A stretch of DNA of 64,000 nucleotides, from contig NZ_BLJU01000015.1 in assembly GCF_009932725.1 (NCBI RefSeq), positions 62,001 to 126,000 on the forward strand, read 5' to 3'. Positions within the stretch are counted from its first letter, which is position 1. Each line of letters opens with the position of its first letter. The notes beneath the pieces were generated by a model. It saw only the letters and a list, made by a program, of their open reading frames with translations. It had not been told where the DNA came from and did not search any database. Position numbers and translations under genes: made by a program. Below are positions 15,572 to 25,029 of the stretch, piece by piece. The stretch is from Pseudomonas yangonensis. Lineage in GTDB: Bacteria > Pseudomonadota > Gammaproteobacteria > Pseudomonadales > Pseudomonadaceae.

Positions 15572-17746
15572 ACTGAACGCGTTCAAGTCGGTGGCCTGCA
15601 GGTCGCCAAAGCCCTGTACGACTTCGTGAACAACGAAGCCATTCCCGGTACCGGCATCGCTGCCGACAAGTTCTGGGCCGGTGCCGCCGCGGTCATCAAG
15701 GACCTGGCACCGAAGAACCGCGCCCTGCTGGCCAAGCGCGACGAGCTGCAGGCGCAGATCGATGCCTGGCACCAGGCGCGCAAGGGCCAGGCTCACGACG
15801 CGGCCGCCTACAAGGCCTTCCTCCAGGAAATCGGCTACCTGCTGCCGGAGCCGGAAAACTTCCAGGCCACCACCGCCAACGTCGACGAAGAGATCGCCCG
15901 CCTGGCCGGCCCGCAGCTGGTGGTGCCGGTGATGAACGCGCGCTTCGCCCTGAACGCCTCCAACGCCCGCTGGGGCTCGCTGTACGACGCGCTGTACGGC
16001 ACCGACGTGATCAGCGAAGAAGGCGGCGCCGAGAAAGGCAAGGGCTACAACAAGGTACGTGGCGACAAGGTCATCGCCTTCGCCCGCGCTTTCCTCGACG
16101 AAGCCGCGCCGCTGACTGCCGGCTCGCACGTCGACTCCACCGGCTATGCCATAGTCGACGGCAAGCTGGTCGTTGCCCTCAAGGGTGGCAGCAACAGCGG
16201 CCTGCGTGACGACGCGCAACTGGTCGGCTTCCAGGGCGAGGCCAGCGCGCCGATCGCCGTGCTGCTCAAGCACAACGGCCTGCACTTCGAAATCCAGATC
16301 GACGCCTCCAGCCCCATCGGCAGCACCGACGCCGCCGGCGTGAAAGACGTGCTGATGGAAGCGGCGCTGACCACCATCATGGACTGCGAAGATTCCGTCG
16401 CCGCCGTCGATGCCGACGACAAGGTGGTGGTCTACCGCAACTGGCTGGGCCTGATGAAGGGCGACCTGGCCGAGGAAGTGTCCAAGGGCGGCAGCACCTT
16501 CACCCGCACCATGAACCCGGACCGCGTCTACACCAAGCCGGACGGCTCGGAGCTGACCCTGCATGGCCGCTCGCTGCTGTTCGTGCGCAACGTCGGCCAC
16601 CTGATGACCAACCCGGCCATCCTCGACGCCGAAGGCAACGAGATCCCGGAAGGCATTCAGGACGCGCTGTTCACCAGCCTGATCGCGGTGCACAACCTGA
16701 TCGGCAACACCACCCGCAAGAACACCCGTACCGGTAGCGTGTACATCGTCAAGCCGAAGATGCACGGCCCGGAGGAAGTCGCCTTCACCAGCGAAATTTT
16801 CGCCCGCGTCGAGGATGTGCTGGGCCTGGCCCGCAACACCCTGAAAGTCGGCATCATGGACGAAGAGCGCCGCACCACCGTCAACCTCAAGGCGTGCATC
16901 AAGGCTGCCAGCGAGCGCGTGGTGTTCATCAACACCGGTTTCCTCGACCGCACCGGTGACGAAATCCACACCTCCATGGAAGCCGGCGCCGTGGTGCGCA
17001 AGGCCGCGATGAAGAGCGAGACCTGGATCGGTGCCTACGAGAACAACAACGTCGACGTTGGCCTGGCCACCGGCCTGCAGGGCCGCGCGCAGATCGGCAA
17101 GGGTATGTGGGCCATGCCGGACCTGATGGCGGCGATGGTCGAGCAGAAGATCGCCCACCCGCTGTCCGGCGCCAACACCGCCTGGGTCCCCTCGCCGACC
17201 GCCGCCACCCTGCACGCCCTGCACTACCACAAGGTCGACGTGTTCGCCCGTCAGGCCGAACTGGCCAAGCGCACCCCGGCTTCGGTGGACGACATCCTGA
17301 CCATCCCGCTGGCCAAGGACACCAGCTGGAGCGAGGAGGAAATCCGCAACGAGCTGGACAACAACGCGCAAGGCATCCTCGGTTACGTGGTGCGCTGGAT
17401 CGACCAGGGCGTTGGCTGCTCCAAGGTGCCGGACATCAACGACGTCGGCCTGATGGAAGACCGCGCCACCCTGCGCATCTCCAGCCAGCTGCTGGCCAAC
17501 TGGCTGCGCCACGGCATCGTTACCGAAGCGCAGGTGGTCGAAAGCCTCAAGCGCATGGCGCCGGTGGTGGATCGCCAGAACGCGGCTGACCCGCTGTATC
17601 GCCCGATGGCCCCGGACTTCGACAACAACGTCGCCTTCCAGGCCGCGCTGGAGCTGGTGGTCGAAGGCACCAAGCAGCCCAACGGCTACACCGAGCCGGT
17701 GCTGCACCGCCGCCGTCGCGAATTCAAGGCCAGGAACGGTCTGTGA
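15569..17746 (+). CDS. glcB: malate synthase G
   Basis: Condenses glyoxylate and acetyl-CoA to malate in the glyoxylate shunt and glycolate use. The 725-residue length and the sequence match the monomeric G isoform: EPENFQATTANVDEEIARL near the N-terminus, EDSVAAVDADDKV with the metal-binding acidic residues, KMHGPEEVAFT, MDEERRTTVNLKACI and GKGMWAMPDLMAAM. Start: ATG at 15569 with TGAGG six bases before it; ten more in-frame codons upstream are excluded. It stands alone on the plus strand behind the structured leader and ends at a strong terminator. A full-length antisense open frame over the gene is a GC-codon artefact. Confidence 0.97.
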   Translation: MTERVQVGGLQVAKALYDFVNNEAIPGTGIAADKFWAGAAAVIKDLAPKNRALLAKRDELQAQIDAWHQARKGQAHDAAAYKAFLQEIGYLLPEPENFQATTANVDEEIARLAGPQLVVPVMNARFALNASNARWGSLYDALYGTDVISEEGGAEKGKGYNKVRGDKVIAFARAFLDEAAPLTAGSHVDSTGYAIVDGKLVVALKGGSNSGLRDDAQLVGFQGEASAPIAVLLKHNGLHFEIQIDASSPIGSTDAAGVKDVLMEAALTTIMDCEDSVAAVDADDKVVVYRNWLGLMKGDLAEEVSKGGSTFTRTMNPDRVYTKPDGSELTLHGRSLLFVRNVGHLMTNPAILDAEGNEIPEGIQDALFTSLIAVHNLIGNTTRKNTRTGSVYIVKPKMHGPEEVAFTSEIFARVEDVLGLARNTLKVGIMDEERRTTVNLKACIKAASERVVFINTGFLDRTGDEIHTSMEAGAVVRKAAMKSETWIGAYENNNVDVGLATGLQGRAQIGKGMWAMPDLMAAMVEQKIAHPLSGANTAWVPSPTAATLHALHYHKVDVFARQAELAKRTPASVDDILTIPLAKDTSWSEEEIRNELDNNAQGILGYVVRWIDQGVGCSKVPDINDVGLMEDRATLRISSQLLANWLRHGIVTEAQVVESLKRMAPVVDRQNAADPLYRPMAPDFDNNVAFQAALELVVEGTKQPNGYTEPVLHRRRREFKARNGL

Positions 17747-17770
17747 TGCGGACGCTGCGCGAATGAATAA

Positions 17771-17792
17771 ACCGCCCTCCGGGGCGGTTTTT
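17771..17792 (+). terminator. glcB rho-independent terminator
   Basis: The 7-bp stem ACCGCCC/GGGCGGT (17771-17777 with 17782-17788) is followed by a run of T, 24 bases after the glcB stop. Confidence 0.88.
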
Positions 17793-17801
17793 TATTGGGC
17801 A

Positions 17802-17861
17802 GTCGCGGCTGAAGCCCCTCTCACGGGCGCTGGATGTTGTGAGAGGGGCTTTAGCCGCGAC
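17802..17861. repeat. long REP-like hairpin (type C) between convergent genes
   Basis: Arms of 23 bases (17802-17824 and 17839-17861) are complementary at 22 positions around a 14-base loop. It lies between the glcB terminator and the stop of the convergent sulfatase-family gene, so it may act as a bidirectional barrier. The outer GTCGCGGCTGAAGC sequence links it to the other type C elements. Confidence 0.75.
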
Positions 17862-17867
17862 AGGCAG

Positions 17868-19934
17868 TCAGGGCTTGGTCTGCGCTGTTTTGTCCGCCGT
17901 CACCCCGGTGGTATTGCCCAGCAGACTGGCTGTCGCCGTCTGCACGAAGGCCGACAGCTTGCGTTCCAGATCGCTGCGCCGCTGCGCGTCGTCGATCACC
18001 TCGGCACGGGCTTCGTGGCCCAGCTGGTAGCGATAAAGGCGCGCATCACGGTCACGCGGCTTGACCAGAATGTTGTCGCCGGTCACCAGGCCCACGGTCT
18101 GATCACTGCCCGACGGTTTGATCACCGCCACGCCGGCGTCGCCCTCGGGTAGCGCCAGCAGGTCGCGGCCCCAGCATTGCTGCTGCACCGGCTGACCGAG
18201 GCGGCCCATGATGGTCGGCACCACGTCGATCTGGCTGCCGACGGTGTCGCGGCTGCTGCCGAAGGTTTCCTGCACGCCGGGGCCGATCAGCAGCAGCGGA
18301 ATGCTGAAGCGTGACAGGTCCATTTCCGTGATCTGCTCGTCGTTGCCGAAGCCGTGGTCACCCAGCAGCACGAACAGGGTGTCCTTGAAATAGGGCTGCT
18401 GGCGCGCCTTGGCGAAGAACTGGCCGAGCGCCCAGTCGGCATAGCGCATGGCCGTCAGGTGCTGGTCCAGCGAGCCATGGCCGGTGACGCGCTCGACCGG
18501 CAGGTCTTCCGGCAAAGCGTAAGGCGTATGGTTGGACAACGTCTGCAGCAGCGCATAGAAGGGTTTGCCCTGGCTGGCTAGCTTGGCCAGCTCATCGGCG
18601 CCACGGCTGAACATGTCCTGATCGGACACGCCCCAGGTCGGGTCGATGAACACCGGATCGACGAAATCGTCACGACCGACGAAATTGCGCATGCCCTGGT
18701 TGGCGAAGAACCCGGACTGGTTATCCCAGGCGAAGCTGCCGTTGTACACATAGACGTCGTCGTAGCCACGAGCGCTGAGCAGCTGCGGCAGGCCGGAAAA
18801 CTGGTGGCTGCCTTCCGGCATGCGCATCAGGTATTCGAAGGCCGGCAGGTTGGGGAAGCAGGCCATGGTGGCGAACATGCCCTGGTGGGTATGGGTGCCG
18901 TTGGAGAACACGCGCTGGAACAGCAGGCCCTCCTTGGCCAGGGCATCGAAGTACGGCGTGATGCCGTCCTGATTGCCCATGGCGCCGATGTAACGCCCGG
19001 CCATGCTCTCCATGAGGATCACCACCACGTTGCGCACCTGCGGCAACTGCCCCTCGGCCGGCGGCGTGTAAAGGCGGCGCACAGCGGCCTGGTCGGCGTC
19101 GATCAGCTTGTCGCGCGGGGTCAACAGCAGGTCGCGAGTGATCTGCTGCGCCTCCTCGGCCGGCAGCGTGGCCTTCCAGCTGTTGTCGCGGTGGTCGGAG
19201 AAGAAGTTGTCGGCCGCATCGACCAGGGTCAGGGTGCCATTGAGGCCCAGGTGGTTGGCGAACATCGAATCGGTGGTGTAGGCGTCGCCCCAGCGCAGCG
19301 GCGGGCCGGAGCGCAGGGTGCCGCGAGCGGCGACCACGCAGATCAGCAGCAACAGCACGAAAACGACAGTGCGCACCGGCCAGCGCGGCGGCGCAGCGTG
19401 GCCACGGGCGCGGGTGGCGCGCTCGATACGGCGGAACAGCCAGGCCAGCAGCAGCGTAGCCAGGGCCCAGGCCAGCAGCAGGCGTAGCACCGGGAAGCCG
19501 TTCCAGATCATGCTGGCCACGGTGCCGATATCTTCCTGCATGTACTGGAACACCAGGCTGTTCAGGCGCTGGTGGAATTCGCGATAGAAATTCAGTTCGA
19601 CCACGGCGAAGAACAGGCACAGGCTGGTAGCGAAGGTCAGCCAGGCGACGTGCAGACCTCGCGCGCGCATCGCCGTGACGCTGAGCAGCGACAGGCTGAG
19701 CGGAATGCACAGGTAGACAATCAGGCGCAGGTCGAAACGCGCGCCGTTGACGAAGGATTCGACGAAGGTGCCGGCCGGCGTATCGGCGATCAACGCCTGG
19801 TTGTAGGCCAGCAGCCCCAGGCGGGCCAGGGCGAACAGCAGCAGCATGCACAGCGCGCTGCCGAGGATGAAAGCCAGGTGACTGGCAACACTGACCTGCG
19901 CCGCCTCACGGGCAGCTGGTACGGATGACTGCAT
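17868..19934 (-). CDS. LTA-synthase-like membrane sulfatase/phosphotransferase
   Basis: A 688-residue inner-membrane protein. The first 210 or so residues hold about five transmembrane helices. The rest is an alkaline-phosphatase/sulfatase-fold catalytic domain in the periplasm, starting at NVVVILMESMAGRYIGAMGN, with the likely nucleophile threonine in SNGTHTHQGMFATM and metal-binding LLGDHGFGNDE. The layout is that of the LtaS/OpgB/MdoB group, which transfer phosphoglycerol to polymers. In Gram-negatives this could be periplasmic-glucan or envelope modification; the substrate is unknown. The C-terminal 60 residues after the sulfatase fold are Thr/Ala-rich. It is monocistronic and convergent with glcB. 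Confidence 0.87.
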   Translation of the reverse strand: MQSSVPAAREAAQVSVASHLAFILGSALCMLLLFALARLGLLAYNQALIADTPAGTFVESFVNGARFDLRLIVYLCIPLSLSLLSVTAMRARGLHVAWLTFATSLCLFFAVVELNFYREFHQRLNSLVFQYMQEDIGTVASMIWNGFPVLRLLLAWALATLLLAWLFRRIERATRARGHAAPPRWPVRTVVFVLLLLICVVAARGTLRSGPPLRWGDAYTTDSMFANHLGLNGTLTLVDAADNFFSDHRDNSWKATLPAEEAQQITRDLLLTPRDKLIDADQAAVRRLYTPPAEGQLPQVRNVVVILMESMAGRYIGAMGNQDGITPYFDALAKEGLLFQRVFSNGTHTHQGMFATMACFPNLPAFEYLMRMPEGSHQFSGLPQLLSARGYDDVYVYNGSFAWDNQSGFFANQGMRNFVGRDDFVDPVFIDPTWGVSDQDMFSRGADELAKLASQGKPFYALLQTLSNHTPYALPEDLPVERVTGHGSLDQHLTAMRYADWALGQFFAKARQQPYFKDTLFVLLGDHGFGNDEQITEMDLSRFSIPLLLIGPGVQETFGSSRDTVGSQIDVVPTIMGRLGQPVQQQCWGRDLLALPEGDAGVAVIKPSGSDQTVGLVTGDNILVKPRDRDARLYRYQLGHEARAEVIDDAQRRSDLERKLSAFVQTATASLLGNTTGVTADKTAQTKP

Positions 19935-20099
19935 GGATAGGCCTTGCTCTTTACGGAATACATGGGCGGGTGCAGTCTGCCTGGGGACACGTCAAAATTT
20001 CGTCAAGAACCGCGCCCCGGCACCCTACTTAGGTGCAATGGGCAACAGCGTGGCCGAGAGCCACACTGGCACCATCCCGAAACTGCGAGGCGCACGCCC

Positions 20100-22031
20100 A
20101 TGAGCAAGGCCGACGCGATGGCCGATGCGGGCAAAACTGCGGTGCTGCAGAACATCCACGGCACCATGGAGTTCCTGCACAAGTTCCCGCCTTTCAACCA
20201 GATGGACACCGCTCACCTGGCGTTTCTGGTCGAGCACTGCCAGCTGCGTTTCTATGCCGAGGGCGACTCGATCATCAAGCCCAGCGATGGCCCGGTCGAA
20301 CACTTCTACATCGTCAAGCAGGGGCGCGTGCACGGTGAGCGCCCACACAGCGCGAGGCGCGGCACAGAGACCACCTTCGAGATCACCGCTGGCGAATGCT
20401 TCCCTCTGGCCGCGCTGATCGGCGAGCGTGCCACGCGCACCGAACACCTGGCAGCCGAAGACACCTTCTGCCTGCTGCTGGCCAAGCACGCCTTCGTCAA
20501 GCTGTTCGCCGTTTCCAACCCGCTGCGCGACTTCGCCCTGCGCGGGGTCAGCAGCCTGCTCGATCAGGTCAACCAGCAGGTGCAGCTGCGCGCAGTGGAA
20601 ACCCTCGGCGCGCAGTATTCGCTGGACACCCGCCTGGGCGAACTGGCCATGCGCCAACCCATCGGCTGCGCGCCAGACACGCCGCTGCGCGATGCCGTAC
20701 GACTGATGCATGAACAGCACGTGGGCAGCATCGTGGTGCTCGACCCGGCCGACAGACCGCTGGGCATCTTCACCCTGCGCGACCTGCGCCGCGTTGTCGC
20801 CGACGGTGTCGACCTGGCCCAGCCGATCGACAAGCTGATGACGCCCAACCCCTTCCATCTGGCGCCGGATGCCAGCGCCTTCGATGCCGCCATCGCCATG
20901 ACCGAGCGGCATATCGCCCACGTCTGCCTGGTGGAGCACGAGAAACTCTGCGGGGTGATTTCCGAGCGCGATCTGTTCAGCCTGCAGCGCGTCGATCTGG
21001 TGCACCTGGCGCGCACCATCCGCCACGCCGGCAAGGTCGAGACGCTGGCCGGGCTGCGCAGCGACATCCGCCTGCTGGTCGATCGCATGCTCGCCCACGG
21101 CGCCAGCTCGACGCAGATCACCCATATCGTCACCCTGCTCAACGACCACACCGTATGCCGGGTGATCGAGCTGACCCTCGAGGACATGGGCGATCCCGGC
21201 ATCCCCTTCACCTGGCTGTGCTTCGGCAGCGAAGGCCGCCGCGAACAGACCCTGCACACCGACCAGGACAACGGCATCCTCTTCGAGGCCAGCGATGCCG
21301 CCGAGGCCGCGGCCATTCGCGAGCGCCTGCTACCCATCGCGCGCGAGATCAACCAGCGCCTGGCACAGTGCGGTTTCACCCTGTGCAAGGGCAACATCAT
21401 GGCCAGCAATCCCGAGCTGTGCCTGTCGCGCCAGGAATGGTCACGGCGCTTCGCCGGCTTCGTCCTCGAAGCCACGCCGGAGAACCTGCTGCGCTCGTCG
21501 ATCTACTTCGACCTGCGCACCATCTGGGGCCCAGACGAAGGCTGCGAGCAGCTACGCAGCGAGCTGCTCGGCCGCGTCGCCAGCAACAGCCTGTTCCAGA
21601 AGATGCTGGCCGAGAACGCCCTGCGCCAGCGACCACCGGTCGGGCGCTTCCGTGATTTCGTGGTGGCACGTTCCGGCGCCGACAAGGACACCCTCGACCT
21701 CAAGGTGCAGGGCCTGACGCCTTTCGTCGACGGGGCGCGCCTGCTCGCGCTGGCCGATGGCATCGGCGCGGTCGGCACCCTGGAGCGCTTGCGTGCGCTG
21801 ATCGCCAAGGGCGTGATCGATGCGCTGGACGGCGCCGCCTATGAAGAGGCCTACCACTTCATTCAGCAGACGCGCATGCAGCAGCACCAGTTGCAGGCAC
21901 GCGACGAGCTGCCCTACTCCAATCGGGTCGACCCCGACCACCTCAACCACCTGGACCGGCGTATTCTGCGCGAGTCGTTCCGCCAGGCGCAGCGCCTGCA
22001 GAGCAGCCTGGCCATGAGGTATCAGCTATGA
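20100..22031 (+). CDS. cNMP-binding / CBS-pair / DUF294 nucleotidyltransferase-like regulator
   Basis: A 643-residue soluble signalling protein. Residues 20-140 form a cyclic-nucleotide-binding-type beta barrel (FYAEGDSIIKPSDGPVEHFY). About 195-310 is a pair of CBS domains (MHEQHVGSIVVLDPADRPLG and MTERHIAHVCLVEHEKLCG). From about 340 comes a DUF294 nucleotidyltransferase-like domain with the GlnD-like motif CFGSEGRREQTLHTDQDNGI, then the helical DUF294 C-terminal domain. Start: ATG at 20100 after GCGAGG; the frame is open further upstream without a family match. Its stop overlaps the exonuclease start (ATGA). Homologues usually neighbour the symporter/DUF4212 pair, which here lies 3 kb away. 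Enzymatic activity is unproven. Confidence 0.88.
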   Translation: MSKADAMADAGKTAVLQNIHGTMEFLHKFPPFNQMDTAHLAFLVEHCQLRFYAEGDSIIKPSDGPVEHFYIVKQGRVHGERPHSARRGTETTFEITAGECFPLAALIGERATRTEHLAAEDTFCLLLAKHAFVKLFAVSNPLRDFALRGVSSLLDQVNQQVQLRAVETLGAQYSLDTRLGELAMRQPIGCAPDTPLRDAVRLMHEQHVGSIVVLDPADRPLGIFTLRDLRRVVADGVDLAQPIDKLMTPNPFHLAPDASAFDAAIAMTERHIAHVCLVEHEKLCGVISERDLFSLQRVDLVHLARTIRHAGKVETLAGLRSDIRLLVDRMLAHGASSTQITHIVTLLNDHTVCRVIELTLEDMGDPGIPFTWLCFGSEGRREQTLHTDQDNGILFEASDAAEAAAIRERLLPIAREINQRLAQCGFTLCKGNIMASNPELCLSRQEWSRRFAGFVLEATPENLLRSSIYFDLRTIWGPDEGCEQLRSELLGRVASNSLFQKMLAENALRQRPPVGRFRDFVVARSGADKDTLDLKVQGLTPFVDGARLLALADGIGAVGTLERLRALIAKGVIDALDGAAYEEAYHFIQQTRMQQHQLQARDELPYSNRVDPDHLNHLDRRILRESFRQAQRLQSSLAMRYQL

Positions 22032-22729
22032 GCAAGTTCACCTGGTTCACCGGCCGCGGTCCGGCCCTGACCCAGCAGCAGTTGCAGCGCCGCAACGAGC
22101 TGAGCGCGCCGGCGCCCTTCGACGAGCGCCCTCTGCATCAGCAGCGTTTCGTCGTGCTCGATCTGGAAACCACCGGTTTGAACATGCGCCGTGATCAGGT
22201 GCTGGCCATCGGCGCGGTGGTGATCGACCACGGCGCCATCGACTTCGCCGAACAGTTCGAATGCACGCTGCACCAGCCCGATCATCAGGCCAGCGCCAGC
22301 ACCCTGATTCACGGCATCGCCCCCAGTGAAGTGGCCCGCGGCGTCGATCCCGCCGAGGCGCTGCTGGACTTCATGGAATTCGTCGGCAGCAGCCCGCTGC
22401 TGGCCTTCCACGCGGGCTTCGACCAGCGCATGCTGGCCCGCTCGCTCAAGCAGCACCTGGGCTATCGCCTGCAGCACAATTTCTTCGACGTCGCCGAAAT
22501 CGCGCCGCTGCTGTGCCCGCAGTCACGCATCCGTCAGGGTGGGCTGGACGAGTGGGTCGCCGAATTCGGTCTGCAGGTGCACCAACGTCACAACGCCAGC
22601 GCCGACGCACTGGTCACCGCCGAACTGGCGCTGATGCTGTTCAGCAAGGCGCGCCGCCAAGGCATCGACAGTCTTTGCGAGCTGGAGCGTCAGCTGGCCA
22701 GCCGGCGCCGGCGCCAGCACGCGATGTAG
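22028..22729 (+). CDS. DEDDh 3'-5' exonuclease, DnaQ-like
   Basis: A 233-residue exonuclease domain protein. Exo I is VVLDLETTGLN with catalytic D45 and E47. Exo II lies in LLAFHAGFDQRMLARSL, and Exo III is HQRHNASADALVTAEL with the conserved His and Asp. This is the fold of the polymerase III epsilon proofreading subunit, but the protein is not DnaQ itself. It is translationally coupled to the DUF294 gene through a four-base ATGA overlap, a pairing seen across gammaproteobacteria, so the two probably act in one pathway. The nucleic-acid substrate is unknown. Confidence 0.88.
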   Translation: MSKFTWFTGRGPALTQQQLQRRNELSAPAPFDERPLHQQRFVVLDLETTGLNMRRDQVLAIGAVVIDHGAIDFAEQFECTLHQPDHQASASTLIHGIAPSEVARGVDPAEALLDFMEFVGSSPLLAFHAGFDQRMLARSLKQHLGYRLQHNFFDVAEIAPLLCPQSRIRQGGLDEWVAEFGLQVHQRHNASADALVTAELALMLFSKARRQGIDSLCELERQLASRRRRQHAM

Positions 22730-22744
22730 CAGCCCACCGCGCAT

Positions 22745-22930
22745 CGCCTGCAAGCGGCTCCTACAGATGCGCAGCGGCGCGGCAGACATCGCGGCTAAAG
22801 CCGCTCCTATGGGTTAGTGGTCGCGGCAGGCTGTGCATCCGTGGCTGGCGCTTCCTCCAACCGCACATACTGTTCAGGTGGGAGGCGCTTCAGCGGCAAG
22901 CGTTTATCGCGGCTAAAGCCCCTCCTACGG
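22745..22930. repeat. cluster of type C REP arms
   Basis: Three imperfect arms of the GCGGCTAAAGCCGCTCCTA family occur in the gap between the exonuclease and trhP genes, at about 22746-22765, 22789-22811 and 22907-22931. The two genes converge here, so the element may also limit readthrough. Confidence 0.6.
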
Positions 22931-22982
22931 TTTTGTGGTTGCCGCGGCTGCGCATCGCTCTTTTCGTCCACCCTACGAAAAC

Positions 22983-24290
22983 CTAGAGATCGCGCATCAG
23001 CAGCCCGTATTCCAGTTGCACATCCGCCGGCAGCGGCAGATACAGGACGTGGCCATTGCCAGGCGCCACCTGCTGCGCCTGCCCTTTAGCGTTCTGCAGG
23101 TGCTCCAGGCCGAAACGCAGGTTGCCCTGCGGCGTCATCAACTCCAGGCCGTCGCCCACGGCGAAACGGTTCTTCACCCGCACCTCGGCCAGCTCGCCAC
23201 GGCGCTCGCCGGTCAGCTCACCGACGAACTGCTGACGCTCCGACAGCGAGCTGCCGCGCTGGTAGTTCTGGTATTCGTCATGTACATGGCGGCGCAGGAA
23301 GCCCTCGGTGTAACCACGATGGGCCAGTGACTCCAGGCTGCCCAGCAGGCTCGGGTCGAACGGCTTGCCGGCCAGCGCATCGTCGATGGCGCGGCGGTAG
23401 ACCTGCGCGGTGCGCGCCACGTAGAAATGGCTCTTGGTGCGCCCTTCGATCTTCAGCGAATGCACGCCCATGCGCACCAGGCGCTCGACGTGCTGCACCG
23501 CACGCAGGTCCTTGGAGTTCATGATGTAGGTGCCGTGCTCGTCTTCGAAGGCGGTCATTTCATCGTCCGGCCGCCCTGCTTCCTGCAGCACGAATGCCTG
23601 GGTGGTCGGCGCACCCTGGCCCAGTGTCGGCTCGACCACACGGACGATCTCGCCCAGTTCGTTCTCGCTCGCAGGCGTGGCCTGGTACTGCCAGCGACAG
23701 GCGTTGGTGCAGGTGCCCTGGTTGGGATCGCGGCGATTGATGTAGCCCGACAGCAGGCAACGCCCGGAATAGGCCATGCACAGCGCGCCATGGACGAACA
23801 CTTCCAGTTCCATGCCCGGCACCTCGCTGCGGATCTCCTCGATTTCCTCCAGCGACAGCTCGCGCGACAGGATCACCCGCGTCAGCCCCTGCTGGCGCCA
23901 GAACTCGACGCTGGCCCAGTTCACCGCATTGGCCTGCACCGACAGGTGAATCGGCATCTGCGGGTAGTGCTGACGCACCAGCATGATCAAGCCGGGGTCG
24001 GACATGATCAGCGCATCGGGGCGCATCTCGATCACCGGCGCCAGGTCCTTGAGGAAGGTCCTGAGCTTGGCGTTGTGCGGGGCGATGTTGACTACCACGT
24101 AGAACTGCTTGCCCTGCGCGTGCGCCTCATCGATGCCGAGCGCGAGGTTGGCATGGTCGAACTCGTTGTTGCGCACGCGCAGGCTGTAACGCGGCTGCCC
24201 GGCATACACCGCATCGGCGCCATAGGCGAAGGCGTAGCGCATGTTCTTCAGGGTGCCGGCAGGCGACAGCAGTTCGGGAAAACGGGGCAT
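22983..24290 (-). CDS. trhP: U32-family tRNA hydroxylation protein P
   Basis: A 435-residue peptidase-U32-family protein. It has the family's N-terminal LSPAGTLKNMRYAFAYGADA, the U32 signature EVFVHGALCMAYSGRCLLSG and cysteine-containing CTNACRWQY. E. coli TrhP (YegQ) works with prephenate to hydroxylate the wobble uridine of certain tRNAs, the first step to cmo5U/mcmo5U. The cysteines in CMAYSGRC and CTNACR probably bind an iron-sulfur cluster. Length and motifs fit TrhP (about 450 residues) better than the shorter UbiU/UbiV ubiquinone-hydroxylation homologues. It is convergent with the exonuclease gene and shows no operon partner. Confidence 0.87.
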   Translation of the reverse strand: MPRFPELLSPAGTLKNMRYAFAYGADAVYAGQPRYSLRVRNNEFDHANLALGIDEAHAQGKQFYVVVNIAPHNAKLRTFLKDLAPVIEMRPDALIMSDPGLIMLVRQHYPQMPIHLSVQANAVNWASVEFWRQQGLTRVILSRELSLEEIEEIRSEVPGMELEVFVHGALCMAYSGRCLLSGYINRRDPNQGTCTNACRWQYQATPASENELGEIVRVVEPTLGQGAPTTQAFVLQEAGRPDDEMTAFEDEHGTYIMNSKDLRAVQHVERLVRMGVHSLKIEGRTKSHFYVARTAQVYRRAIDDALAGKPFDPSLLGSLESLAHRGYTEGFLRRHVHDEYQNYQRGSSLSERQQFVGELTGERRGELAEVRVKNRFAVGDGLELMTPQGNLRFGLEHLQNAKGQAQQVAPGNGHVLYLPLPADVQLEYGLLMRDL

Positions 24291-24431
24291 GACCGCAAGC
24301 TCGAAAAATCAGGGGCTGGCGATTCTATGCAGGTGGCAGGCGCGAATATTGACCTGGGTCTATCGGCACGCAAAAAGCGGGGAACACGCGCCTTGCCGAA
24401 GGGCCGGCAAGGCAGGTTGAAGTCCAGACGG

Positions 24432-24938
24432 TTACTGGCAGGTCAGTCGATAAAGCGCATCTTCCTTGTCGATACGCTTGAGCTGCGCCAACAGAGGCTG
24501 CTGTTTCTCATCCAGCGGCAACAGCTCGGCGGTCGTGCAGTTGAGCAGATGCGCCTGATGCGACACGTGATCGATGTGCTGCTTCTCGAAGCGATAGAGC
24601 ATGAACTCGGCCACTTGCGCGTCCGCCACCTGCTTGCGCACGACGCTCTTGCTGTCGAGCACGGTGAACGCGGTGACCATCGGCACGAAGTAGCTCCACG
24701 GGCGCCAGAACACATGACCCGCTTCAGTCGCAACGACGACCGACTCGGCGGGCTGACGCGCCTGCTGATGCTCGAACCAGGAGTACTCGTAGAACACCTG
24801 ATAACTCAGCATTCCCAGGCCACCGAACAGTGGCACGATCCACTTCGGCAGCTTGTTGCGCGTCAGTTTGCGCAGCAGCAGAGCGATACCGGCAGCGCCG
24901 AGCCCCGCCACCACGATGGCAAGCAAAGTCCACAACAT
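24432..24938 (-). CDS. 168-residue membrane protein, unknown function
   Basis: Two hydrophobic helices at about residues 2-22 and 35-48 are followed by a 115-residue soluble tail with two cysteines (LLNCTTAELL and the penultimate residue of RLTCQ). By the positive-inside rule (KLTRNKLPK between the helices) the tail is periplasmic. I recognise no family. It lies between the symporter terminator (24951-24979) and trhP on the same strand, 141 bases before trhP. Confidence 0.7.
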   Translation of the reverse strand: MLWTLLAIVVAGLGAAGIALLLRKLTRNKLPKWIVPLFGGLGMLSYQVFYEYSWFEHQQARQPAESVVVATEAGHVFWRPWSYFVPMVTAFTVLDSKSVVRKQVADAQVAEFMLYRFEKQHIDHVSHQAHLLNCTTAELLPLDEKQQPLLAQLKRIDKEDALYRLTCQ

Positions 24939-24950
24939 ATGACTGTTCCC

Positions 24951-24979
24951 GAAAAAAGAAGGGCCTCCAGTGGAGGCCC
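24951..24979 (-). terminator. terminator of the symporter operon
   Basis: The hairpin GGGCCTCC/GGAGGCCC (24961-24979, three-base loop) is followed on the minus strand by TTCTTTTTTC. It lies 51 bases after the symporter stop codon. Confidence 0.87.
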
Positions 24980-25029
24980 GTCTGTCAGACCCTGGACCAT
25001 CGACAGATGGCGTCGGGCGAGGATTATGC

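Noticed and set aside
15449..17707. 752-codon open frame antisense to glcB
   Set aside because: Same antisense artefact; no domain and low-complexity composition.
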